Assembly (NCBI GenBank): GCA_035656635.1
Contig: DASRSD010000184.1
Coordinates: 38,189-102,188, forward strand
Length of the DNA: 64,000 bases
Origin: Pirellulales bacterium
GTDB taxonomy: Bacteria; Planctomycetota; Planctomycetia; Pirellulales; JADZDJ01
Direction: 5' to 3'
A program made the position numbers and the translations under genes. The number at the start of each line of letters is the position of its first letter. The first letter of the stretch is position 1. The notes under the pieces were generated by a model. That model had not been told where the DNA came from, did no database searches, and was given only the letters and a program-made list of their open reading frames with translations. Positions 35,784 to 44,763 of the stretch are shown piece by piece.

Positions 35784-37148
35784 ATGTCATCGGAAATCAC
35801 GAAATCAACGAGCGCACCGCACGCCAACGGACGACAGGCCGATCACACCCTCAATCCTGGCGCGGACATAAACTACCAGCGGTTTCTGGAGTGCGTTCAC
35901 TGTGGATTGTGTACTGCCACGTGCCCCACGTATGCCGAATTGGGCGATGAAAACGACGGCCCGCGCGGTCGTATTTACTTGATGCGTGCTGTGACCGACG
36001 GCCGGCTGGAACTCTCCGCGGAAGTGCGGCAGCATCTCGATTTGTGCCTCGATTGCCGGGCTTGCGAAACGGCCTGCCCCTCCGGGGTGCAATACGGCCG
36101 GTTGATCGAGCCGTTTCGCGTGGGCATGGAGCAAATGGGCATGGAGCAAATGCGGGACGATCCGCAACAGGCCGACGATTGGTTTCAGCGCCGCATTTTA
36201 TTCGGCCTGTTTCCCTATCCCAGCAAAATGGCGCGGCTGTTGTTTCCGGTCAGGGTGGCGCAGCGCACCGGCCTGATGTGGCTCTTACGACATGTGGGTG
36301 CGATGCGTTTGCTGCCGGAGCGGCTGCGGCAATTGACAAGCATGCTGCCCCCGGCCAAACGCCGCGGCCGTCGGCTTCCGGAAATTTTGCCCGCTGTTGG
36401 CCGGCCCCGGGCTCGGGTGGCGATGTTTACCGGGTGCGTGGCCGATGTATTTTTTCGTCCCACGCATTGGGCCACGGTCCGCGTGCTCCAGCAAAATGGC
36501 TGCGATGTGCTGGTGCCGCGCACCCAAGCCTGTTGCGGAGCAATTCATTTTCACAGCGGGGCAAGCGAACCGGCCCGGCAATTCGCCGACGCCAACTTAG
36601 CGGCATTCAAAATTGACGAAGTTGATGCCGTGATCACGAACGTCGCCGGCTGCGGGGCGATGCTGAAAGATTATGGCCATCACTGGCACGACGAACTCCA
36701 GCCCCAGCGCGAACACTTTGCCGCCAAAGTGAAGGACATCCACGAATTTCTGGACGAACTGGGACCCACGGCTCCGACTGGGGAAATCAAGTTGAAAGCC
36801 ACATATCACGATGCCTGCCATCTGGTGCATGCCCAGAAAATCCGTTCCGCCCCGCGAAAATTGCTCGGCCTGATTCCCGGACTGGAGTTGTGCGAGTTGC
36901 CCGAGAGCGAATTGTGCTGCGGCGCGGCCGGCACTTACAACCTCACGCAGCCGGAAATGTCGCAAAGGCTAAGCCGCCGCAAGCTGCAAAATATTCTCAG
37001 CACGGGGGCACAAGCGGTTATCACCGCCAACGCCGGCTGCATTTTGCAAATTGCCCGCGAGGCTCGGCAACAAAGGCAGCATTTGCCCATCTACCATCCG
37101 ATGGATTTGCTCGATCTGAGCTATCGGGGCAAAAAACCTCGCGGTTAA
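35784..37148 (+). CDS. glcF: Glycolate oxidase iron-sulfur subunit GlcF
   Basis: The electron-transfer subunit. It has two 4Fe-4S motifs, CVHCGLCTATCP (about residue 36) and CLDCRACETACP (about 88), and two CCG domains: TGCVADVFF ... CCGAIHFHSG and CHLVHAQK ... CCGAAGTYNL. These pass electrons from the flavin subunits toward the quinone pool. The ATG at 35784 is chosen; the earlier open frame runs through a palindromic repeat. Third gene of glcDEF, closed by a double-hairpin element. Confidence 0.95.
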   Translation: MSSEITKSTSAPHANGRQADHTLNPGADINYQRFLECVHCGLCTATCPTYAELGDENDGPRGRIYLMRAVTDGRLELSAEVRQHLDLCLDCRACETACPSGVQYGRLIEPFRVGMEQMGMEQMRDDPQQADDWFQRRILFGLFPYPSKMARLLFPVRVAQRTGLMWLLRHVGAMRLLPERLRQLTSMLPPAKRRGRRLPEILPAVGRPRARVAMFTGCVADVFFRPTHWATVRVLQQNGCDVLVPRTQACCGAIHFHSGASEPARQFADANLAAFKIDEVDAVITNVAGCGAMLKDYGHHWHDELQPQREHFAAKVKDIHEFLDELGPTAPTGEIKLKATYHDACHLVHAQKIRSAPRKLLGLIPGLELCELPESELCCGAAGTYNLTQPEMSQRLSRRKLQNILSTGAQAVITANAGCILQIAREARQQRQHLPIYHPMDLLDLSYRGKKPRG

Positions 37149-37162
37149 CTTCATTACAGAAG

Positions 37163-37211
37163 TAGCCGGACGGCCACGCCGTCCGGTCCGGATGCTGTGA
37201 GCATCCGGCTA
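37163..37211. repeat. Double-hairpin palindromic element
   Basis: Two perfect hairpins side by side: CCGGACGGC / GCCGTCCGG with loop CAC (37166-37186), and CCGGATGCT / AGCATCCGG with loop GTG (37188-37208). They are framed by TAG and CTA, which also pair. It lies between convergent genes and could end transcription from both sides, or be a REP-type mobile repeat. Confidence 0.8.
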
Positions 37212-37272
37212 TCATTGGAGGTTATGCTTCTCTGCGTCCTCTGCGGTAAACAATTAGAATCAGACGAGTGCG

Positions 37273-38067
37273 TCACACCCGGCGGAGTTCTAAGCAAATG
37301 CCGCCGGCGCGCAGCTTTTTGTGAATATCGGAAAGCCAGAGTTCTTGCACTGGCTCCAAGCCCACTTCGCGGCAAATGTTCAGCAGTTCCTGCCGGTTAT
37401 ATGTGCGGCACAAAAACAACCGGCTGGTCCACGCGCCGCCAAAACTGTCTTCGGTCGTCAGCAGCAGCATCCGGCCGCCGGGCGCCAATACGCGGGCCAT
37501 TTCCGACAAGCCCGGCCGCGCTTCGGGCAGGTGCTCCAAGACGTAGCCACAGGTGATGCAATCGAAAGCGCCGTCGGCAAAGGGAAGGCGCGATAAATCC
37601 GCGGAGAGAAATTGCGGCCGTCCGCTTTTTAACCGTCCTTGCGCTCGCCGGAGCATCTCCGAGGAAAGATCCGAGCCCACGATGGCGGCATCTTCGTCGG
37701 CGTATTTCAACAAGTGCTGCACAATTTGGCCGGCGCCGCTGCCCACATCCAAAATGCGTTTGCGGCCGCGCAAATCAAATCGCCGCTGGCGGAACATCCG
37801 ATCTCCCAGCGGAGCATGCAGCGACACCAAGCTGCAGGCCCACAACAGCGCCCCTTTCGGTCCGGCATATACCCGGCGCACGTGTTCTTGATATTCCTGA
37901 TACGGAACTTTCTTCCAGACTTTCGTTTCGACCAGGCGGTTGATGACTTTTCGACGCCGCCGAGAAGGTCTCGACTGCGGAGACCCAACCTGCCCTAATC
38001 GTTGTTGCGGAACTGGGAACTGGGAAGGCTCGATCGGCGGAGGAAGCGACGTGGAACTGTGCGACAT
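37273..38067 (-). CDS. Class I SAM-dependent methyltransferase
   Basis: A 264-residue methyltransferase of the UbiE/Methyltransf_11 type. After a basic, disordered N-terminus it has ILDVGSGAGQIVQHLL (SAM motif I, about residue 106), an acidic end of strand 2 (IVGSDLSSEML), FLSADLSRLPFADGAFD and GYVLEHLPEARPGL. The acceptor substrate is unknown. A region before the domain (about 45-95) may form a substrate lid. It lies convergent to glcF and 55 bases after a BatA-type gene on the same strand. Confidence 0.88.
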   Translation of the reverse strand: MSHSSTSLPPPIEPSQFPVPQQRLGQVGSPQSRPSRRRRKVINRLVETKVWKKVPYQEYQEHVRRVYAGPKGALLWACSLVSLHAPLGDRMFRQRRFDLRGRKRILDVGSGAGQIVQHLLKYADEDAAIVGSDLSSEMLRRAQGRLKSGRPQFLSADLSRLPFADGAFDCITCGYVLEHLPEARPGLSEMARVLAPGGRMLLLTTEDSFGGAWTSRLFLCRTYNRQELLNICREVGLEPVQELWLSDIHKKLRAGGICLELRRV

Positions 38068-38122
38068 GCGTATCCGCCCGGTCGAATTCGACTTGCCTAA
38101 AATTCGCTTTCTGCCAGCTTCG

Positions 38123-40198
38123 TTACACGTACACGCGCCGATTGTAGATATACCACTCTAGCAGGAGCACGGCCAGCCCAGCCACGGCCAGCCATTTCCA
38201 AATTTCCTGCCGAACCGGCTCGTAGCCAGCCTGCCCGACAACCGTTACATGGCCGATGTGGATGGATTCATCTTTTGCCGTGGCAAGGTTGCTCTCCAGC
38301 GGATCAAACAGGTTGACCGTGAACCGCTGCACAAGCTTCTTTCCCGCGCTGACTTCATACGAACCCAACTCGCCGGTCTCGTTGAAGTGGAACCCACCCC
38401 CTTGGCTCCGCGGCACCGTTTCGGCCAGGCCCTGCGGTGTGCGGACCGTCAATTCGTCGATCGGCGTGTCGCTCTTAAGTGTTATCGGCTGGCCAGGCTT
38501 AATGGTTTCACCCGTCTGCAAGCCGCTAGCTCCGCCTAAATAACCCAATACGGCATAGACAAACGCCGGGAAACTGCGACGAATTGGCCAGGTGGTGTTG
38601 GGCACTTGCTCGCCCTCTTTATCGGTCGTGTAAATTTCGAACCCCAGCACCGCATCCTCAAAACCTTCCCGCGGAGCGATTGCAAGTAACGTGCCTTTGT
38701 TGGAATCGATGAGCCGCGTGCCGCCGGCAGGAGGCGTGACGGGTCGGGCTTCTCCGATGTCGACATCGCCCAAATCGAGCCATTGCATTAGCGGGTGCGA
38801 ACGGTCCGCATCAATAATCTGCGGATAAACCACCGGCGCGCCTAGCGACCACCCCGTGCCGCTGGCGGCCGCCACTGGGTTTGTCTTGCCGCCGGCAGAC
38901 GCGCCGCCAGATGCGTTGGTCGAATTGCCAGGCGGTGTGTTTCCATTTGCCGGCACAAGGGTGGTCTCGCTGCTGGGCAGCGGGATGGCGCCAATGAACA
39001 GCGTGTTGGCCCGCGGCATTTGCGTCGGCTGACAGCGATCGTAAATAATTAAATCGAATGCGCCGGCCGCTGCGGCACGCTGATGCTCTGGGGTCGTCAG
39101 CACGGCAGGCTTGGCCTGGGAAACTTCGGCCATTTCGCCAACCCGCGACGTCGCCAGCGCCATCTCCAGCGCTTCGTTGCCGGGCGTGACGAGCAACACT
39201 TTTGGCCGCCGGGAAGAATTGACCGCCGCCCAAGCGCGGTTGTCGTCGGGCAAAGCGTCGGCCTGGGTGAGCCGCAGTTCCAGCACGCCGGAATCAATAT
39301 CGCCCAAGCGAAACGACACGCCAGCGGTTTCGCCGGGCTTGATATGCACCGTCGATGCGTCAATGCCATTTCCATTCAGCAGCAAATCGACGGGGGCGGT
39401 AATTTCTTCTTGACCGAAGTTTTGCAAGCTGCCGAAGGCTTCCAATTGATTTTCGCGCTGTTCGTTCCGCCGCACGCTAAAGGCCACAATGCCCACGTTT
39501 TCCGCCGTCTGTTTTCCAATCGGCACAAACACGGGCTCCAAGTTGCCCAGCGAAAAGCCTTCCACCGGCGGAAATTTGCCATCGCTGAAAATGAACAACT
39601 TGGCTGGCCTGATTTCTTTTTGATTTTCGTCGGTCGTGCGCGTGGGGTTGGCCAAACCGGCGGCGGCTCGCAAGGCCTCTTCAATGGAAGTAGTCCGATG
39701 CGTGGGGTGAATATTTTCCACGGCTTGCCGCAAGTCGTGCCGGTAGTTAGTCCATCCCTGTTCGACCCGCGCCACGTCGGAAAAGCAGATGATCATGGCC
39801 TGATCGCCGCTGTGCATTTCGTCGACCATCGCCAGCGATTGCTTCTTCGCTTCATCCAACCGTGTGGGCGCTACGTCGGTGGCGTTCATGCTGGCGGAAT
39901 TGTCGATCAACAGAATGTATCGCCCGCCAGTCAATTCGCCGCTGCGCCATCCGGGCCGGAGCAAAGCCAGAATGACCAACAGCAACAGCAGCAATTGCAA
40001 ATACAGCAACAGATTCTGCCGAATCCGCTGCCACAGGCTGTTGACGCGCAAATCTTCAACCGATTTTTGCCACAAATACGTGCTGGGCACTTCCAGCGGC
40101 TGCCGTCGCAGCTTGAGAAAATACAGCGCCACAATTGCCGGCGGCACCGCCAACAGCAGTGCCCATTGCCAGGCCGAAAGTGCGGGAAGAAAGTCCAT
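38123..40198 (-). CDS. BatA/VWA domain membrane protein
   Basis: A 691-residue membrane protein. It begins with the BatA N-terminal unit (PAIVALYFLKLRRQPLEVPS) and a second helix (LLLYLQLLLLLLVILALLRP). Then comes a von Willebrand A domain (about 90-240) with a MIDAS-type DNSASM, and a long beta-rich periplasmic part. A C-terminal helix (KWLAVAGLAVLLLEWYIYNR) closes it. Such proteins work with DUF58 and MoxR proteins as chaperone-like or envelope-stress systems. The DUF58 partner lies upstream on the same strand, separated by a 140-base gap with a repeat. Confidence 0.9.
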   Translation of the reverse strand: MDFLPALSAWQWALLLAVPPAIVALYFLKLRRQPLEVPSTYLWQKSVEDLRVNSLWQRIRQNLLLYLQLLLLLLVILALLRPGWRSGELTGGRYILLIDNSASMNATDVAPTRLDEAKKQSLAMVDEMHSGDQAMIICFSDVARVEQGWTNYRHDLRQAVENIHPTHRTTSIEEALRAAAGLANPTRTTDENQKEIRPAKLFIFSDGKFPPVEGFSLGNLEPVFVPIGKQTAENVGIVAFSVRRNEQRENQLEAFGSLQNFGQEEITAPVDLLLNGNGIDASTVHIKPGETAGVSFRLGDIDSGVLELRLTQADALPDDNRAWAAVNSSRRPKVLLVTPGNEALEMALATSRVGEMAEVSQAKPAVLTTPEHQRAAAAGAFDLIIYDRCQPTQMPRANTLFIGAIPLPSSETTLVPANGNTPPGNSTNASGGASAGGKTNPVAAASGTGWSLGAPVVYPQIIDADRSHPLMQWLDLGDVDIGEARPVTPPAGGTRLIDSNKGTLLAIAPREGFEDAVLGFEIYTTDKEGEQVPNTTWPIRRSFPAFVYAVLGYLGGASGLQTGETIKPGQPITLKSDTPIDELTVRTPQGLAETVPRSQGGGFHFNETGELGSYEVSAGKKLVQRFTVNLFDPLESNLATAKDESIHIGHVTVVGQAGYEPVRQEIWKWLAVAGLAVLLLEWYIYNRRVYV

Positions 40199-40250
40199 GC
40201 GAAAGGGGGCAAGGTTTGATCGATCGAATTAAGTTGGCCGATTGAATTAT

Positions 40251-40273
40251 AAAGCCGCGACCGTTGGTCGCGC
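40251..40273. repeat. REP-like palindrome, type A copy 2
   Basis: Same as the element at 35711-35733 with one change in the loop (G to T). Arms CGCGACC and GGTCGCG. It lies in the gap between the DUF58 and BatA-type genes. Confidence 0.75.
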
Positions 40274-40338
40274 TGAACCAGAACCCGCATGGAGCAGCGC
40301 CCCGTTTGCTGTTGAGCGCGTCAGCTCGCAAACACTCC

Positions 40339-41229
40339 TCATTTCACCAATCCCCGTTTCCGCAAATATCCGGCCACCAACTGATCGACCGGCAAATCGT
40401 TCCGGGCCATCAAGTAATTCATTCCCCGGCGATTACAAAAAGTGCGGGCTCCTTCAATGAACGCCGCCAATGTCCGTTTGTAGCGGGCCAACAGCGGCGC
40501 GCTGGCCGTGATTTCCGCCACGTCGGCGTCTTCGCAATCCAAAAGCTTCAAATCGCCCTTGATGTCCGGATCGATTTCTTCCGCGCTCAGCACTTGGATG
40601 ACGTACACATCCATGTGCTGCGAGACCAAATACCGCAGCGCGCTTTCGTAACCGGCCTTGTCCATTAAATCAGTAATCAACAGCAGAATGCCTTTGCCAC
40701 TGTTGCGCACGCAAAAGTTTTTCACCCCCTGCGCCAGCGTCACCGCTTCGCCGGGTTCAATTTGCTCCAAATGATCGAGCATCCGCCATAAGCTTCGCCG
40801 GCCGCGCAAAATTGGCCCGGGAGCCCGAGCCGGCTGCCCCAGCGTTTCCACCCGCACCCGATCGCCGCGCACCAACCCGATGAATCCCAGCGCCGCCGCC
40901 AATTGCTTGGCGTATTGCAATTTGGTGGGCGTGCCAAAATCCATCGACGCGCTGGCATCGATCAGCGCATAAAAATGCAGGTCTTCCTCCTCCAAAAACA
41001 TTTTAAGAAACAGCTTGTCGAGCCGGGCGTACGTGTTCCAATCGACAAACCGCAAATCGTCGCCGGGCACGTAATTGCGAAAATCGGCGAACTCCACGCT
41101 TTGCCCTTTGCGCTTGCTGCGGCGTTCCCCTTTCATTCGTCCGCGAAAAATTTTGCGGCTGATGAGCTCCAACTTTTCCAGTTGAGCCAATAACTGCGGC
41201 GACAACAGCGGCGTTTGAACCGTGGCCAT
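40339..41229 (-). CDS. DUF58 domain protein
   Basis: A 296-residue protein of the DUF58 family, with SVEFADFRNYVPGDDLRFVDWNTYAR at the core (the conserved R-x-Y-x-x-G-D-x-x-R-x-I/V-D-W pattern) and a VWA-like fold with a MIDAS-type DASASM. The family is found beside MoxR AAA+ ATPases and BatA-type VWA proteins. Here the BatA-type partner follows, but no MoxR gene is in the window. The start codon lies 35 bases from the first REP copy that borders the transposase gene. Confidence 0.92.
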   Translation of the reverse strand: MATVQTPLLSPQLLAQLEKLELISRKIFRGRMKGERRSKRKGQSVEFADFRNYVPGDDLRFVDWNTYARLDKLFLKMFLEEEDLHFYALIDASASMDFGTPTKLQYAKQLAAALGFIGLVRGDRVRVETLGQPARAPGPILRGRRSLWRMLDHLEQIEPGEAVTLAQGVKNFCVRNSGKGILLLITDLMDKAGYESALRYLVSQHMDVYVIQVLSAEEIDPDIKGDLKLLDCEDADVAEITASAPLLARYKRTLAAFIEGARTFCNRRGMNYLMARNDLPVDQLVAGYLRKRGLVK

Positions 41230-41263
41230 GCAAGCGGAAGCGACCGGTTTTTGATGACTTTTG

Positions 41264-41292
41264 TCCGAGCCGTCCTGTCCCCAGCCCGGTGT
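41264..41292. repeat. RAYT-associated palindrome, diverged copy
   Basis: A 29-base element that differs from the copy at 41315-41343 at three positions, in the same orientation, with TCCGAGCCG at one end and AGCCCGGTGT at the other. Confidence 0.8.
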
Positions 41293-41314
41293 GCGAACGA
41301 CACGAACCGGGTGA

Positions 41315-41343
41315 TCCGAGCCGGGCTGTCCTCAGCCCGGTGT
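41315..41343. repeat. RAYT-associated palindrome, upstream copy
   Basis: Imperfect hairpin with arms CCGGGCTG and CAGCCCGG around TCCT. It is the exact reverse complement of the copy at 41915-41943, so the transposase gene is bounded by perfect 29-base inverted repeats. Confidence 0.9.
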
Positions 41344-41398
41344 TTCTCCTGTTACAATACGCTCGCCACTTCGTCCTAACAACCCACTGGTTCGATTC

Positions 41399-41926
41399 AT
41401 GCCCGACCAACCATTGGCTTACCACATCACCTTTGGCACGTATGGCGCGCGGCTGCACGGTGATGAGCGGGGCACGGTCGATTGCCGCCACAACCGAGTG
41501 AACGAGCCAATCCTGGGCCGAAACGACGCTTGGCGGCACGCCTCGCGCGACCGATTGCAATTCGCTCCCATCTCCTTGACGCTTCGCCAGCGCCACCACT
41601 CGGAGGCGATAATCCCCGAAATTTGTCGGCGTGGCGGTTGGAAGTATCACCTGGCGGCTGCACAGGCTGACCATGTTCACGCTTTAATCACCGCAGATAC
41701 CGATGGCAAAATTGTGCGCCGCTTGCTCAAGCGTTGGCTTAGCGAAGAGCTCTCCAAATTCTGGCCATTGCCAGAAGGCCAAGCTTGGTGGGCCGAGTCA
41801 GGCAGCGTGAAATGGATTTGGACGGGAGATTATTTTCGCAACGTGCTCGACTACATTCGGCGGCAGAGCGCCTTGGAGATCGAAGTGCGTCGTTCGCCCG
41901 TCGGCGATGAACGTACACCGGGCTGA
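41399..41926 (+). CDS. REP-associated tyrosine transposase (RAYT, IS200-like Y1 family)
   Basis: A 175-residue HUH-type enzyme that nicks and joins single-stranded DNA at REP palindromes. It has the start LAYHITFGTYGARLHGDERG, the HUH motif DHVHALIT (about residue 100) and the probable nucleophile Tyr in YIRRQ (about 155). RAYTs are usually single-copy domesticated genes that spread REP elements in trans. Flanking palindromes are exact inverted copies. Its TGA lies inside the downstream palindrome, so the last residues (RTPG) are coded by the element itself. It sits between two minus-strand genes of unknown relation. Confidence 0.9.
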   Translation: MPDQPLAYHITFGTYGARLHGDERGTVDCRHNRVNEPILGRNDAWRHASRDRLQFAPISLTLRQRHHSEAIIPEICRRGGWKYHLAAAQADHVHALITADTDGKIVRRLLKRWLSEELSKFWPLPEGQAWWAESGSVKWIWTGDYFRNVLDYIRRQSALEIEVRRSPVGDERTPG

Positions 41927-41943
41927 GGACAGCCCGGCTCGGA
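41915..41943. repeat. RAYT-associated palindrome, downstream copy
   Basis: Exact reverse complement of 41315-41343; arms CCGGGCTG and CAGCCCGG around AGGA. It contains the stop codon of the transposase gene at 41924-41926. Confidence 0.9.
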
Positions 41944-41970
41944 GGTGCCCGATTCAAAATTCACAGCGCT

Positions 41971-42795
41971 TTACCGCTTCGCCGTTTGCACCGGGCGCAA
42001 GTATTCTTCCAGCGACACTTCCGGGAACGTCACCAAATTCTTTCCGGCGTCGTCAATCCGCTTGCGGTCGGCCGGCAACAGCCGCATCGAAAGTTGATGC
42101 TCGCTCCGCAACACCGTGGGCTTGCCCATTAAATGATTTTGCGGCGCCACGGTTAATTGCACGCTTTCAGGCACCTCGGCGTTGCGTTCCAAAGTTTCGT
42201 TCACGGCCAAGCGTGGAAACGGCGGCAGGGCGCCGGGATGAATCAGGGCGTTCAACCGCGCCGACCAATCCGAAAACATCCGGTATGCGTGCACCACGTT
42301 GGCGTTGTCGGGCGTGACCGGATGCACGCGGTAAGTCATTAGCGGGCTGGAAAATTCCAGCGCGTCCGCATCGCTTTTACTGTCGTCGAACTTCGGGTTG
42401 GCTGCAAACTTCAACAGCGCATCGGTCTGCCGCGAAGCCCGCACGCGCAGTTGCTCGGTAAATTCATTCAGCTTATCGGTGGTCAGCTCGGTGCGCAGCT
42501 TGCGGTTGAGGTCCAACAGCACGATGCGGTTGCGCTGAAAATCGAACACGGTAATCTCCGCCGGGCTGGAAAGAAAGTCGTACGCTCGATCGTCCGTAAA
42601 CAGCGTTACGCTGTCGCTGGTAACCGATTCGTCTTTGCCGGAAAACACTTTCGATTCCACGCGGAACTCATCGGCGGCCGCCGCTTGCACTCCGCACACA
42701 ACGCACCCCACAATTAACCACGTCACCAAACTCGCGATCAGCGCCAAGCGCGCTTTCCACGAATGATTCCGGCCGAGCGTGACAAATTTCTGCAT
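41971..42795 (-). CDS. Exported protein of unknown function
   Basis: A 274-residue protein with a signal peptide or N-terminal anchor (about 16-41, with VTWLIVGCVVCGVQAAAADE). The mature part looks alpha/beta: FRVESKVFSGKD, SVTLFTDDRAYDF, ITVFDFQRNRIVLLDLNRKL, then a charged helix (KLNEFTEQLRVRASRQTDALL) and a C-terminal part ending in PVQTAKR. No family recognised. It is divergent from the HlyD gene and lies upstream of the RAYT and DUF58 genes. Confidence 0.75.
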   Translation of the reverse strand: MQKFVTLGRNHSWKARLALIASLVTWLIVGCVVCGVQAAAADEFRVESKVFSGKDESVTSDSVTLFTDDRAYDFLSSPAEITVFDFQRNRIVLLDLNRKLRTELTTDKLNEFTEQLRVRASRQTDALLKFAANPKFDDSKSDADALEFSSPLMTYRVHPVTPDNANVVHAYRMFSDWSARLNALIHPGALPPFPRLAVNETLERNAEVPESVQLTVAPQNHLMGKPTVLRSEHQLSMRLLPADRKRIDDAGKNLVTFPEVSLEEYLRPVQTAKR

Positions 42796-43096
42796 GGCAT
42801 ATTCCCCACGATGAAGTTCGTTTTAATTGCCGGCCAAGGGTCAAAGCGCACCTCACCGGCGGCGGAACGGTAACCAAAGCCGCCAATCTGCGGAAGACAA
42901 ACTGGCGGAAGTGCCCCGTTTGCAGGCCCCCGAAAGCACAATTCCCAGCATCTGCTCGTGCCGCTGCGGTTACTGTTTCCGCTGACACATTCGCCATAAC
43001 ATCTTGAATTTCAAAGGGTTGCGCCGTCTCGCCCAGGTCCATGTTTTCTAGATGGTCCCCTCCAGCCGTGCCTGCCTGCTGACGTAAAATTGCTGG
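42796..43096. other. Divergent intergenic region upstream of the efflux pair
   Basis: About 301 bases between divergent genes. No convincing promoter hexamers, operator or small gene was found; the ribosome site of the HlyD-type gene is weak. Confidence 0.4.
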
Positions 43097-44737
43097 ATGT
43101 CTGAATCCGTCCCTGCTCCCGCTCCAGCGTCGCCCCCCGCGAAAGCTGCCATCCCAGGTCGCAAATCTAAACTGCGCCGCCGATTGATTCAGCTTGCGCT
43201 GGCGGCAATCGTTGTCGCCGCGCTGGTCATCTTCGGCGTTCCGTTTGTTGAAACCGCGCTCACCACCGTTTCCACCGACGATGCCTACGTCAACGGGCAC
43301 GTCACCTTTGTTGCGCCGCGCATTCCAAATCAGGTGGTCAACGTGCTGGTCGACGACAACAACCGCGTCCACAAGGGCGATATTCTGGTGCAGCTCGATA
43401 AAACGCCGTACCAAGTCATCGTGGAAGTGAACAAGGCGCTGGTGGTCACCGCCCAGGCCGAGGTAAATGTGGCCGAAGACGAAGTCCGCGGCATGATCGC
43501 CAACGCCCGGGCCAATCGCTTCAAGTTGGAACACACCATCGAAAGTGTCAACGATCAAATTGCTCAACTGCGCGCCACCGTGGCCGCGCTCGACACCAGC
43601 AAAGCCCGCCTAGCCCGCGCCAAAGCCGATTGGGACCGCGCCCGCGATGTGGCTCGCACTCCCGGTGCCATCAGCCAGCAGGAAGTCGATCTGCGCGAGG
43701 AAGGCTACCGTGTGGCGCAAGCGCAGGTTACCCAATCGCTGGAGCAGGTGTATCAAATCCGCGTCGGCTTGGGATTGCCCGCTCAGCCGGAGAGCGGCAA
43801 CTTGACCGACGTGCCACCGAATTTGGATCAAAACTTTTCCACGGTGCGCCAAGCCCTGGCCGATCTCATGGTCAGCGCCGCGCCGCTGGGAATTACGCCT
43901 CCCAGTTGGAACGCCACGCCGAAGGAAGTGATCGACGCCTTTTACAAGCGCGATCCACAAGGCAACTTAGACCGCATTTACGCCAAGCTGCTCCCCGAAG
44001 CGCCGGCCATCAAACTGGCTCAGGCCAAATTGCAACAGGCCCAGGCGAACTTGGATCAGGCGAATTTGAACCTCAGCTACTGCGACGTGGTGGCCGAAAT
44101 CGATGGCGTTATCACCCGCCGCAACGTGAACCCCGGCAACAACGTGCAGGTGGGCCAAGGTTTAATGGCCATCCGCTCGCTCACCGATATTTGGATCGAC
44201 GCCAATTTCAAAGAAACACAGCTCGACGAGCTCCGCATCGGGCAGCATGTGAAAATGCGGGTCGACATGTACGGCCGGCATCACGAATTCGAAGGCCGCA
44301 TTTCCGGCTTCACCATGGGCACCGGTTCCACGCTGGCAATTTTGCCCGCGGAAAACGCCACGGGCAATTTCATCAAAGTGGTTCAGCGATTGCCGGTGCG
44401 CATCGATCCCATCAATTACGATCCCGATACCAACCCGCTGTTCATCGGCCTGTCCGTCGTGCCTCATGTATACGTGAAAGAACCGGCCACCGGGCCCGAC
44501 GCCGGTAAATTCCTGCAACCATATTTGCCGCTCCCCACGGTCACACGTCAGTCGGAAACTTCGGCGATTGAAAACGGCACCAATCCCGAAGTGCCCGCCG
44601 ATGAGCAGAAAAATGCAATCGCGCCGTCTCAGGAAACAAATCTTACAGGCGTTAAATCGCCTGAAGCCAAGCCGCCGGAAGCAAAACCGCACGAGCCGCC
44701 CACGGTCCCCGATCTTTCTCAGCCGTTGCCGAAGTAG
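43097..44737 (+). CDS. HlyD/EmrA-type membrane fusion protein
   Basis: A 546-residue periplasmic adaptor. It has one N-terminal transmembrane helix (about 29-52), a split lipoyl/barrel-sandwich domain (STDDAYVNGHVTFVAPRI ... GVITRRNVNPGNNVQ), a long helical hairpin (about 115-330) and a beta-barrel domain (DIWIDANFKETQL). A proline-rich C-terminal tail of about 70 residues is unusual. It links an inner-membrane MFS exporter to an outer-membrane channel. The MFS partner follows after 26 bases, matching the emrAB arrangement. Confidence 0.93.
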   Translation: MSESVPAPAPASPPAKAAIPGRKSKLRRRLIQLALAAIVVAALVIFGVPFVETALTTVSTDDAYVNGHVTFVAPRIPNQVVNVLVDDNNRVHKGDILVQLDKTPYQVIVEVNKALVVTAQAEVNVAEDEVRGMIANARANRFKLEHTIESVNDQIAQLRATVAALDTSKARLARAKADWDRARDVARTPGAISQQEVDLREEGYRVAQAQVTQSLEQVYQIRVGLGLPAQPESGNLTDVPPNLDQNFSTVRQALADLMVSAAPLGITPPSWNATPKEVIDAFYKRDPQGNLDRIYAKLLPEAPAIKLAQAKLQQAQANLDQANLNLSYCDVVAEIDGVITRRNVNPGNNVQVGQGLMAIRSLTDIWIDANFKETQLDELRIGQHVKMRVDMYGRHHEFEGRISGFTMGTGSTLAILPAENATGNFIKVVQRLPVRIDPINYDPDTNPLFIGLSVVPHVYVKEPATGPDAGKFLQPYLPLPTVTRQSETSAIENGTNPEVPADEQKNAIAPSQETNLTGVKSPEAKPPEAKPHEPPTVPDLSQPLPK

Positions 44738-44763
44738 TACCCACCCCAGCGCATTCACCGGCC

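Noticed and set aside
39083..40219. A 378-codon open frame on the plus strand
   Set aside because: Antisense to the BatA/VWA gene; Gln-rich mirror of the real coding strand.
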